From Frankiaceae bacterium (GTDB lineage Bacteria; Actinomycetota; Actinomycetes; Mycobacteriales; SCTD01): a DNA stretch of 5,710 nt. Of the stretch, positions 1 to 5,184 are shown piece by piece. The notes below the pieces were generated by a model. It was given only the letters and a program-made list of their open reading frames with translations, was not told where the DNA came from and made no database searches. Where the stretch lies: assembly GCA_947479995.1 (NCBI GenBank), contig CANKBT010000216.1, positions 1 to 5,710 on the forward strand, given 5' to 3'. Within the stretch, counting starts at the first letter, position 1; each line of letters starts with the position of its first letter. A program made the position numbers and the translations under genes.

Positions 1-1
1 G

Positions 2-442
2 CTCCTCGAGGGGCGCGCGTGGGAGCCGGTCATCGCCCTCGCGGCCCGGTTCCCCGCGGCCACCTGGGGCTTCGCCGGTGCGTTCGTCAACGGCGACGAC
101 GTGCTCTCGTGGGTGGCCGACGACGGCTCTCGGCGCGGCGACGGGGCCCCCGTGCTCGTCGCGCACTCGACCCCGGCGTTCGCGCGGCCGCACCTGGCGG
201 AGCCCGCGGCCGCGGGCCCGCCGATGGCCGCGGCGCTGCGGCGGCTGCTCGACCTGCCCGAGCCCGAGGTGCTGCGGGTGCAGCGCTGGAGCCTGGCCAA
301 GCCGGCGGGCCCGCGCGAGGAGCCGTACGGCCTCGTCGGCCGGGTCGGGCTGTGCGGCGACGGCTGGGGGCGCAGCAAGGTCGAGGCGGCCTGGCTGTCG
401 GGCCACCGGCTCGGGCAGGAGCTCGCCCGGCAGCTGGCCTAG
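2..442 (+). CDS. Renalase-like NAD(P)/FAD-dependent oxidoreductase, C-terminal part (5' end outside window)
   Basis: The reading frame is open from base 2 to the TAG at 440-442 and gives the last 146 residues of a protein that starts before the window. The segment begins LLEGRAWEPVIALAARFP and continues with GAFVNGDDVLSWVADDGS, then a VLVAHSTPAFARPHL stretch. It ends with a QRWSLAKP motif followed by GLCGDGWGRSKVEAAWLSG. This order matches the C-terminal half of renalase-like flavoproteins of the amine-oxidase/FAD fold, where the final GDGW...VE.A..SG segment contributes to FAD binding. The Rossmann GxGxxG dinucleotide-binding motif would lie upstream and cannot be checked. Substrate is unknown; bacterial relatives are soluble NAD(P)H or amine oxidoreductases. 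The gene converges on the phosphodiesterase gene and the two stop codons share CTAG, leaving no room for a terminator between them. Family call is fairly sure; the specific reaction is not. Confidence 0.8.
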   Translation, partial: LLEGRAWEPVIALAARFPAATWGFAGAFVNGDDVLSWVADDGSRRGDGAPVLVAHSTPAFARPHLAEPAAAGPPMAAALRRLLDLPEPEVLRVQRWSLAKPAGPREEPYGLVGRVGLCGDGWGRSKVEAAWLSGHRLGQELARQLA

Positions 443-1266
443 GGCACCCGGCCCAGGCGCCGGAGCACCCGGCGCGGCTCGTTGCTGATGACCGCGTCGA
501 CGCCGAGGCCGAGCACGAAGTCGATGTCGTCGGGCTCGTCGCACGTCCAGACGTGCACGCGGCCGCCCGCGGCGTGGACGCGCTCGACGTAGCCGGGGTG
601 GGCCCGCAGGATCTCCAGGCTCGGGCCGACGGCCTGCACGCGCGAGGGCAGCGAGCCGTCGCGGTAGCGCAGGGGCACCCGCTCCACGAGGAACACCGTC
701 GGCACGGACGGCGCCAGCCCGTGCACCCGGCGCAGCGACAGCGCGGCGAAGCTCATCACCGTGACCCGCGACTCCGCCCGCGACGGCGGCGTGGCCAGGC
801 CGTAGCGGTCGAGCAGGTCGACGAGGGTGCGCTCCACGAGCGGGCCGTAGCGGGTGGGGTGCTTGGTCTCGACGTGCAGCTGCACCGGCCGCTCGTGGTC
901 GAGCACCAGCTGCAGGAGCCGCTCGAGGGTGAGCACCCGGCCGTGGTCGGTGTCGGGCTCCTCGACGACGTCGTCGAGCTCGTCGGACGGGTCGAGGGGC
1001 AGCGGGAAGGCGTGCTCGGCCTTCCAGCTGCGGAAGTCGAGCTCGGCGAGCTCGGCCAGCTCGAGCGTCGACACCGGCCCGCGGCCGTCGCTGGTGCGGT
1101 CGACGCGGCGGTCGTGCACGCACACCAGCACGCCGTCGCGGGTCAGCCGGACGTCGCACTCGAGGGCGTCGGCGCCGTCGACGACGGCCGCCTCGTAGGC
1201 CTCCAGCGTGTGCTCGGCGTAGAGGAGCGAGTTGCCGCGGTGGGCGACCACCTGCACGCGGGGCAC
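439..1266 (-). CDS. Glycerophosphodiester phosphodiesterase (GDPD family), 275 aa
   Basis: GDPD enzymes hydrolyse glycerophosphodiesters to glycerol-3-phosphate and an alcohol in phospholipid turnover. The N-terminus shows the signature: His9-Arg10-Gly11, EHT at 18-20, GADALECDV at 31-39 with metal ligands Glu36 and Asp38, then TRDGVLVCVHD ending with His51-Asp52. A VETK motif (Glu133, Lys135) and the C-terminal VHVWTCDEPDDIDFVLGLGVDAVISNEP segment complete the TIM barrel. EHT instead of ENT also occurs in GlpQ-type enzymes. Residues 92-107 form a strongly acidic stretch. No signal peptide is seen, so it is probably cytoplasmic. The start is GTG at 1266-1264, with AGGA at 1278-1275 eight bases upstream. 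It is the last gene of a three-gene reverse operon, 15 bases after the thioesterase stop. Its natural substrate is inferred only from the family. Confidence 0.92.
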   Translation of the reverse strand: MPRVQVVAHRGNSLLYAEHTLEAYEAAVVDGADALECDVRLTRDGVLVCVHDRRVDRTSDGRGPVSTLELAELAELDFRSWKAEHAFPLPLDPSDELDDVVEEPDTDHGRVLTLERLLQLVLDHERPVQLHVETKHPTRYGPLVERTLVDLLDRYGLATPPSRAESRVTVMSFAALSLRRVHGLAPSVPTVFLVERVPLRYRDGSLPSRVQAVGPSLEILRAHPGYVERVHAAGGRVHVWTCDEPDDIDFVLGLGVDAVISNEPRRVLRRLGRVP

Positions 1267-1281
1267 GCCGTCGATCCTGCC

Positions 1282-1701
1282 CTACGCGCGGCCCGCGAGC
1301 GCCCGGAAGGCGTCGGTCAGGGGGGCCGGCCGGTCGTCGTGCAGGTGCACCACGACCACCTCCGCGAGCCCGACGCACGCGTCGCCCTGCCAGGCCGCCT
1401 GGCCGAAGGCGAAGGACGTGGTGCCGACCCGCTCGAGGCGGGTGCGCACGTGCAGCGGGGCGCCGAGCCGGCCCTCGGCCAGGTAGTCGACCGCCACGCG
1501 CGCGACGATGAGCCGGCCGGGCAGGGCGGACGGCAGGCCGCCGGCGTGCAGGTCGACCACGCGGGCGTGCTCGAAGAAGCGACCGAGCGCGACGTTGTTG
1601 AGGTGGCCGTTCGGGTCGAGGTCGTTGTAGAAGACCGGCAGGTCGACACCCGGACCCGGGTAGGCGGACCGCTCGTCGCGGTCGCCCCAGCGGGCGGTCA
1701 C
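1282..1701 (-). CDS. Acyl-CoA thioesterase, 4HBT/FadM-YbgC hotdog fold, 139 aa
   Basis: This small hotdog-fold protein probably cleaves acyl-CoA thioesters in the cytoplasm. The family signature is clear: VFYNDLDPNGHLNNVALGRFFEHAR at residues 23-47, matching the Y.D.D..GH.NN..Y..Y.E.AR pattern. By alignment with 4-hydroxybenzoyl-CoA thioesterase, Asp29 is the likely catalytic acid. LIVARVAVDYLAEGRLGAPLHVRTRLERVG is the usual central strand region. The length fits the single-domain family. The start is GTG at 1701-1699, with GAGGG at 1713-1709 seven bases upstream; that ribosome site overlaps the TGA of the dehydrogenase gene, so the two are probably translated together. It is the middle gene of the reverse operon. 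The acyl chain cannot be predicted. It is clearly distinct from the second hotdog protein at 3603-4049. Confidence 0.9.
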   Translation of the reverse strand: MTARWGDRDERSAYPGPGVDLPVFYNDLDPNGHLNNVALGRFFEHARVVDLHAGGLPSALPGRLIVARVAVDYLAEGRLGAPLHVRTRLERVGTTSFAFGQAAWQGDACVGLAEVVVVHLHDDRPAPLTDAFRALAGRA

Positions 1702-1714
1702 CGGCGCACCCTCA
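1702..1714 (-). promoter_or_regulatory. Ribosome binding site of the thioesterase gene, overlapping the upstream stop codon
   Basis: On the reverse strand, TGA (1714-1712) of the dehydrogenase merges with GAGGG (1713-1709), seven bases before the GTG start at 1701. This fixes the thioesterase start and suggests that terminating ribosomes can reinitiate there. Confidence 0.65.
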
Positions 1715-2662
1715 TCGCCGGACCACGAGGGGGTCGACGCCGTTGACGACGTCGACGACCGGCTCCCCGGCCAGCGCCCGACGCAGGTTCGCGCTGGTCG
1801 CGGCGAGGATGCGACCCGCAGCGTCGCCGGTGCTGCCGGCCATGTGCGGGCTGAGCAGGGTGCCGGGGCGGTCGCGCAGGGGGCTGTCGGCGGGCAGCGG
1901 CTCGACGGCGAAGACGTCGAGCGCCACGCCGCCGAGGTGGGTGGCGGCGAGCAGCGAGGCCTCGTCGACCACCAGGCCCCGGGCGCCGTTGACGAGCAGC
2001 GCCCCGGGCTTGAGCCGGGTGGCGTCGACCAGGCCCCGCGTCTCGGGCCCGAGGGCGATGACGACCACGACGACGTCGCGGGTCGTCAGCAGGGCGTCGA
2101 GGTCCTCGTACGGCACGGGGGCGTCGTCGTGGCGCCGGCGCGACCAGTAGGCGACGTCGCAGCCGAACGCGGCGAACAGCCGGGACGCCGCCCGGCCGAC
2201 CGGGCCCATGCCGACGACGCCGACGCGCTTGCCGGCGAGCTCGCCGGCCCCGAGCGAGGTCTGCGGCCAGCCGCCGGCGCGCACCGCGGCGTCGGCCTCG
2301 ACGGTCTTGCGCAGCAGCGCGAGGACGGCGCTGACGCACCACTCCGCGACGCTGGTGGTGTTGGCGCCGGCGGTGTTGGCGACCGGCACGCCGCGGGCGG
2401 CGCAGGCGTCGACGTCGACGCCGTCGTAGCCGACGCTCGGCTGCTGCACGAAGCAGACCCGCGGGCCGGGGTCGCCGACGCGCAGCACCGGCGACCAGTC
2501 GGCGACGACCAGGTCGGCCTCGGGCAGCAGCGCCTCGACCGCCTCCTGGGTGCGCTCCTCGGGCGTGAGCAGGGTGGCGCCGAGGTCGCCGAACAGCGCC
2601 TCGACGAGCTCCCGGGGCACGGGCGGCAGGGCCAGCAGGGACCAGGTCACACCCGGGAGCAT
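1712..2662 (-). CDS. D-2-hydroxyacid dehydrogenase (NAD(P)-dependent), 316 aa
   Basis: This enzyme interconverts a 2-oxoacid and a D-2-hydroxyacid using a nicotinamide cofactor in the cytosol. The nucleotide-binding motif GMGPVG lies at 151-156. The family motifs follow: VNGARG with catalytic Arg228, ALDVFAVEP with Glu254, and SPHMAGST with His273. N96-T-A-G-A-N-T-T and AEW at 106-108 match the conserved hinge region. The second strand ends YWSRRRH (172-178) instead of an acidic residue, which suggests a preference for NADP(H). Its 316 residues are normal for the short members (glyoxylate/hydroxypyruvate reductase, phosphoglycerate dehydrogenase-like). The frame is open further upstream, but I chose ATG 2662-2660 because GGAG sits ten bases before it; a GTG four codons later (2650-2648) is possible but has no ribosome site. 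It is first in the operon with the thioesterase and GDPD genes. The substrate is not predictable from sequence. Confidence 0.9.
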   Translation of the reverse strand: MLPGVTWSLLALPPVPRELVEALFGDLGATLLTPEERTQEAVEALLPEADLVVADWSPVLRVGDPGPRVCFVQQPSVGYDGVDVDACAARGVPVANTAGANTTSVAEWCVSAVLALLRKTVEADAAVRAGGWPQTSLGAGELAGKRVGVVGMGPVGRAASRLFAAFGCDVAYWSRRRHDDAPVPYEDLDALLTTRDVVVVVIALGPETRGLVDATRLKPGALLVNGARGLVVDEASLLAATHLGGVALDVFAVEPLPADSPLRDRPGTLLSPHMAGSTGDAAGRILAATSANLRRALAGEPVVDVVNGVDPLVVRR

Positions 2663-2725
2663 GCCGTGCCCGCTCCGGCGGTCGTGCAGGTGCGCGCACG
2701 CGCGCCGTCCTGGCAGGCTGGGGCG
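2663..2725. promoter_or_regulatory. Divergent intergenic region, presumed to hold back-to-back promoters
   Basis: These 63 bases separate the start of the reverse dehydrogenase operon (ATG 2662) from the start of the forward four-gene cluster (GTG 2726). Both units must be transcribed from here or from inside the neighbouring gene. It contains GGAG on the reverse strand (2676-2673) for the dehydrogenase, a weak AGG at 2715-2717 for the forward gene, and a perfect 10-base palindrome GTGCGCGCAC at 2690-2699. I see no convincing -10/-35 boxes in this very G+C-rich stretch, so the promoter assignment rests on gene layout only. Confidence 0.45.
2690..2699. repeat. 10-bp perfect palindrome in the divergent promoter region
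   Basis: GTGCGCGCAC reads the same on both strands and lies near the middle of the gap between the two divergent operons, where an operator shared by both could sit. Such palindromes arise by chance fairly often in G+C-rich DNA, so a regulatory role is only a possibility. Confidence 0.3.
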
Positions 2726-3052
2726 GTGAGCGACCGCCGGCTGCGCCAGGACCTCGAGGCCGCCGTGCTGGAGTACGGCCTGCTGCTGCAGGGGCGGCCG
2801 ACGCCCGACGAGATCGCGCTGTTCAGCACCGTGCACGGCTCGTTCGACGTGCAGGTCGTCGCCGAGACGGTCGAGGAGGTCGTGCAGCGGCTGCTGCGCA
2901 TCGGCCTGCAGGGCGGCGGCAACGTCGTCGCCGACGTGCTGGCCGCGGCCGCCCGCTTCCACGGCGTCGCGCCGGGCGACCTCGTGCGCTCCACCGAGCG
3001 GCTGCGCGCCGAGCTGGCCGCGGAGCGGGAGCGCGGCGGCGAGGGCGCGTGA
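2726..3052 (+). CDS. Hypothetical protein, 108 aa, small helical charged protein
   Basis: I do not recognise a family. The protein starts MSDRRLRQDLEAAVLEYGLLLQGRPTPDEIALFSTVHGSF, continues with a helical-looking segment VVAETVEEVVQRLLRIG, then GGGNVVADVLAAAARFHG and a charged C-terminal helix rich in Arg and Glu. It has no signal peptide, membrane segment or cysteine, so it is probably cytoplasmic. Codon-position composition (A/T confined mostly to second positions) supports real coding. The start is GTG 2726-2728 with a weak AGG eight bases upstream; in-frame GTGs at 2684 and 2690 are alternatives. Its TGA (3050-3052) overlaps the GTG start of the membrane-anchored protein as GTGA, so the two are probably coupled and may act together. 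It is the first gene of the forward cluster. Confidence 0.7.
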   Translation: MSDRRLRQDLEAAVLEYGLLLQGRPTPDEIALFSTVHGSFDVQVVAETVEEVVQRLLRIGLQGGGNVVADVLAAAARFHGVAPGDLVRSTERLRAELAAERERGGEGA

Positions 3053-3606
3053 CACGCTCCGGCGTGCCCGCCGCGCTGACCCGCCTGCTCCCCCGGCTGC
3101 TCCCCGTGGCCCTCGCGGCCCTGCTCGTCGGCGGGGTCGTCGCCGCCGTGCTGCTGCCGGAGTCGCAGGAGACGCGCACCCGCCAGGCGGCCGACGCGCT
3201 CGTCGCCCTCGGCGCGCGCGAGGGCGTCGCGGTCACCCGCACCGGGGCCGCCGGCGGCCCGTGCACGCCCGCCGGGCTGCTGCCCGGCCCGGTCGCCGCC
3301 GCGTCGGGCGACGGCGTGCGGCTCGGGCTCGTCGGCACGGCCGACCCGGTCGCGGCCCTGGACGCCGTGGCCGCGGGCCTGGCCGCCTGCCCGGACTTCA
3401 GCGGTGTGGCCCGCGAGGCCGAGACGGTGCGCTGGCTGCTCACGAGCGCCGACCGCAGCGGCGTCGGCGTGCTGGCCGCCACCGGCCAGTGCCTCGTGCT
3501 CGTCGAGGACACCGCCGACGGCACGCTCATCCCGCTGCGCGACCGCGCCGACGGGCTGCTCGCCGCGATGCGCGACGTCTTCGCCGAGCGCGAGTGCACG
3601 GCGTGA
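3049..3606 (+). CDS. Hypothetical membrane-anchored exported protein, 185 aa
   Basis: The family is not recognised. The N-terminus has a short positive region (Arg3, Arg12, Arg16) followed by a hydrophobic stretch at about 17-36 (LLPVALAALLVGGVVAAVLL). This indicates a signal anchor with the remainder outside the membrane. There is no lipobox cysteine after the hydrophobic core. The outer part, about 150 residues, holds four cysteines (72, 114, 148, 183), which could form two disulfides. It shows alternating strand-like segments such as GVRLGLVGTADP and GQCLVLVEDTADGTLIPL. The start is GTG 3049-3051, overlapping the TGA of the preceding gene; GAGGG lies just three bases upstream, so translation probably depends on coupling. 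Its own TGA overlaps the next start. A substrate-binding or anti-sigma-like role cannot be argued from motifs. Confidence 0.75.
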   Translation: MTRSGVPAALTRLLPRLLPVALAALLVGGVVAAVLLPESQETRTRQAADALVALGAREGVAVTRTGAAGGPCTPAGLLPGPVAAASGDGVRLGLVGTADPVAALDAVAAGLAACPDFSGVAREAETVRWLLTSADRSGVGVLAATGQCLVLVEDTADGTLIPLRDRADGLLAAMRDVFAERECTA

Positions 3607-4049
3607 CGAGCGTGCAGGAGCGGCTCTACCCGGGCCTGACCTGCTTCGGCTGCGGCCACGCCAACCCGCGGGGCCTGCGCCTGCGGTCGTACGAGGTCGA
3701 GGGCGGGATCACCGCCGCCTTCACGCCCCGGCCGGAGCACGACAACGGCGTCGGCTTCCTCAACGGCGGGGTCATCGCCACCGTGCTCGACTGCCACAGC
3801 GCCGCCGCCGTGTGCGCGGAGGCCGACCGGCGCGGCTGGCCGCCGCTGCCCGGCGCCGCCCTCCCGTACGTCACCGCCGGCCTGGACGTGCGCTTCCTGC
3901 GGCCGGCGCCGCTGCACGAGGCGGTCGAGCTGCGCGCGGTCGTCCGCGAGGCGGCCGAGGCGCAGATGACGGTCGACGTCGCGCTCTGGCACGACGGCAA
4001 GGTCCGCGCCGAGGCCACGGCGGTCTGGAAGCGCTGGCGCCCGCGGTGA
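3603..4049 (+). CDS. PaaI-type hotdog-fold thioesterase, 148 aa
   Basis: This is probably a cytoplasmic acyl-CoA thioesterase of the hotdog superfamily. The N-terminus carries CFGCGHANPRGLRL (Cys14, Cys17), the CxxCG.xNPxGL motif of one thioesterase subgroup. The core signature FLNGGVIATVLDCHSAAAV (52-70) matches the HGG...ALLD pattern with Asn54 in place of His, and Asp63 in the position usually acidic. VTAGLDVRFLRPAP and LRAVVREA are the conserved following strands. The start chosen is GTG 3603-3605, because it overlaps the upstream TGA as GTGA like the other junctions here; in-frame GTGs at 3594 and 3612 are alternatives. The stop also overlaps the following start. The acyl substrate is unknown, and the Cys pair could be structural. 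Confidence 0.88.
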   Translation: MTSVQERLYPGLTCFGCGHANPRGLRLRSYEVEGGITAAFTPRPEHDNGVGFLNGGVIATVLDCHSAAAVCAEADRRGWPPLPGAALPYVTAGLDVRFLRPAPLHEAVELRAVVREAAEAQMTVDVALWHDGKVRAEATAVWKRWRPR

Positions 4050-4354
4050 CCCTGCTCGTCGCCGTCCTCGACGTGCCGGCCGCCGGCGCCGGGGCGCTGC
4101 GGGCGTACGAGGACCGGGTGCTGCCGCTGCTGGCGCGCCACGGCGGGGCGCTCGAGCGGCGGCTGCGCAGCCCCGACGGCCGCACCGAGGTGCACGTGGT
4201 GCGCTTCGCGACGGCCGCGGGCCGGGAGGCGTTCGGCGCCGACCCCGAGCGGGCGGCCGCCCGGGCGCTGCTCGACGGGTCGAGGTCGTCGCCCGGGTGG
4301 TTGAGGTCGAGGACGTGCCTCAGCCGCCGAGCGCCGCCAGGTAGCGCCGCGTGA
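4046..4354 (+). CDS. Small dimeric alpha/beta-barrel-like protein (DUF1330/EthD-like), 3' end probably frameshifted
   Basis: The first 78 residues resemble small dimeric alpha/beta-barrel proteins. There is an opening strand TLLVAVLDVP, a helix ALRAYEDRVLPLLARHGG, a strand pair ERRLRSPDGRTEVHVVRFA, then GREAFGADPERAAARALLDG. As written, the frame continues with an atypical tail (SRSSPGWLRSRTCLSRR...) to TGA 4352-4354, 102 residues. In the other frame from 4279 the DNA reads VEVVARVVEVEDVPQPPSAAR, ending at TAG 4342-4344. This is a plausible final strand and has the normal A/T-rich second codon positions. One missing G in the GGG run at 4277-4279 would join the two into about 99 residues. It is therefore either a sequencing or assembly error or a real mutation. 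The start GTG 4046 overlaps the preceding stop as GTGA. The 3' end overlaps the convergent DUF1990 gene. Function is unknown; the family call is tentative. Confidence 0.65.
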   Translation: MTLLVAVLDVPAAGAGALRAYEDRVLPLLARHGGALERRLRSPDGRTEVHVVRFATAAGREAFGADPERAAARALLDGSRSSPGWLRSRTCLSRRAPPGSAA

Positions 4355-4814
4355 CCGCCCGCTGCACCTGCCGGCTGACCGGGGCGCCGAGGCGGGCGTA
4401 CCAGGTGGCCGGGCGGCTGAACGCCGTGATCTCGGCGGTGACCGTGCCGTCGGCGCCGAGCAGCACCGCGAACCGCTCCTCGCCGCACGCCGGGTGGCCG
4501 GGCAGCGTGCCGTAGGTGAAGCCGCGCCGGTCGGGCGCGTCGGCGACCGCGACCACGCGGCACGGGGCGGCGAGGCGCAGCGGGCCGGCGCCCCAGCCGA
4601 GCACGACCTCGACGCCGACCGCCGCGCGCGGGGCGGTCGGGGCGACCCGCAGGCCCGCTGCGCGGTGCATGCCCCAGGTCATGAGCACCTCGGTCGCGCG
4701 GTCGAGCACCGCGCGGCCGTGGCCGAGCACCGCCGTGTCGCGGGCGTGCGCGTAGCCGGGCGGCAGCGGCCCGTCGGTCGCGCCGACCTCGGCGTACGTC
4801 AGCGGGCGGGTCAC
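4320..4814 (-). CDS. DUF1990 family protein, 164 aa
   Basis: The sequence matches the DUF1990 pattern closely from end to end. It opens LTYAEVGAT with LPPGY, then GRAVLDRATEVLMTWGMHRAAGLRV and a PCRVVAVADAPDRRGFTYGTLPGHP segment with GEERF. It closes with EITAFSRPATWYARLG and VQRAVTRRYLAAL. The usual length is about 160-170 residues. The biochemical role of this family is not established. It has no signal peptide or membrane helix. The start is GTG 4814-4812, overlapping the TGA (4813-4811) of the preceding membrane-protein gene as GTGA. No strong ribosome site is close, so it probably depends on coupled translation. The 3' end overlaps the convergent forward gene by 35 bases, or by 25 if that gene ends at 4344. 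Identification is firm; function is not. Confidence 0.9.
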   Translation of the reverse strand: MTRPLTYAEVGATDGPLPPGYAHARDTAVLGHGRAVLDRATEVLMTWGMHRAAGLRVAPTAPRAAVGVEVVLGWGAGPLRLAAPCRVVAVADAPDRRGFTYGTLPGHPACGEERFAVLLGADGTVTAEITAFSRPATWYARLGAPVSRQVQRAVTRRYLAALGG

Positions 4815-5155
4815 GCGGGGAGCGGAGCGGGCTCCTGGTCGCCGCGGCGCACGCGCAGCAGCACGACGGCGCTGGCGGCCGTGCAGAGCCAGAACGGGAG
4901 GTGGCCGGTGCCGGCGACCTCCGCGCTCGACGTGGCCGCGCTCAGCAGGGCCAGTGCCCCGGCGGCGGCGACGAGGCACGCCAGCCAGGCCGAGACCGTC
5001 ACCGCCCAGCGCTGCCCGAGCAGCGCCGGCACGAGCAGCAGCAGCGTGCCCGCCACGTTCCACGGGTCGAGCAGCACGACCGGCACGGCGAGCTGCAGGG
5101 CGAGCGCGACGAGGAGCAGCTGCGTGCGCGTGAGGTCGCCCATGCGCTGGAGCAT
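4811..5155 (-). CDS. Hypothetical four-helix membrane protein, 114 aa
   Basis: This is a small integral membrane protein with four predicted helices at about residues 11-29, 33-49, 52-73 and 84-102. The loops are short and the C-terminal tail is charged then proline-rich (RVRRGDQEPAPLPA). The arginines at 101-104 probably lie in the cytoplasm. DPWNVAG (30-36) at the first turn is the only distinctive motif and I cannot place it in a named family. The start is uncertain: ATG 5155-5153 gives 114 residues and ATG 5143-5141 gives 110. Neither has a good ribosome site. The longer frame upstream runs through the inverted-repeat region and is unlikely to be coding. It overlaps the DUF1990 gene as GTGA, so the two are probably co-transcribed and coupled. 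Any functional link between them is inference. Confidence 0.72.
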   Translation of the reverse strand: MLQRMGDLTRTQLLLVALALQLAVPVVLLDPWNVAGTLLLLVPALLGQRWAVTVSAWLACLVAAAGALALLSAATSSAEVAGTGHLPFWLCTAASAVVLLRVRRGDQEPAPLPA

Positions 5156-5184
5156 GCACCCGGCGGCGCGCGAGGGGAAGGGCG

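Noticed and set aside
1642..1652. GTCGACACCC inside the thioesterase gene resembling part of the repeat A arm
   Set aside because: It is only ten bases, lies within conserved-frame coding sequence and uses common codons; it is most likely coincidence.
19..1746. Long forward open frame of 575 codons across the reverse phosphodiesterase and thioesterase genes
   Set aside because: It is low-complexity (Arg/Ala/Gly/Val-rich), has no family motif and lies antisense to two well-recognised genes; stop codons are rare in all frames of such G+C-rich DNA.
1844..2725. Upstream extension of the 108-residue forward unknown protein to 402 residues
   Set aside because: The extra part is antisense to the D-2-hydroxyacid dehydrogenase and has a non-protein-like composition; the GTG at 2726 is a natural start after the divergent gap.
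2663..3055. Extension of the reverse dehydrogenase upstream of its ATG
   Set aside because: It would cover the unknown forward gene antisense and add 131 residues absent from the family; the ATG at 2662 has a ribosome site and gives the normal length.
2823..4563. Long reverse open frames (2823-3992, 3626-4195, 3871-4563) opposite the forward cluster
   Set aside because: Shadows of the forward coding genes; they contain Ser/Arg/Ala-rich low-complexity sequence without recognisable motifs.
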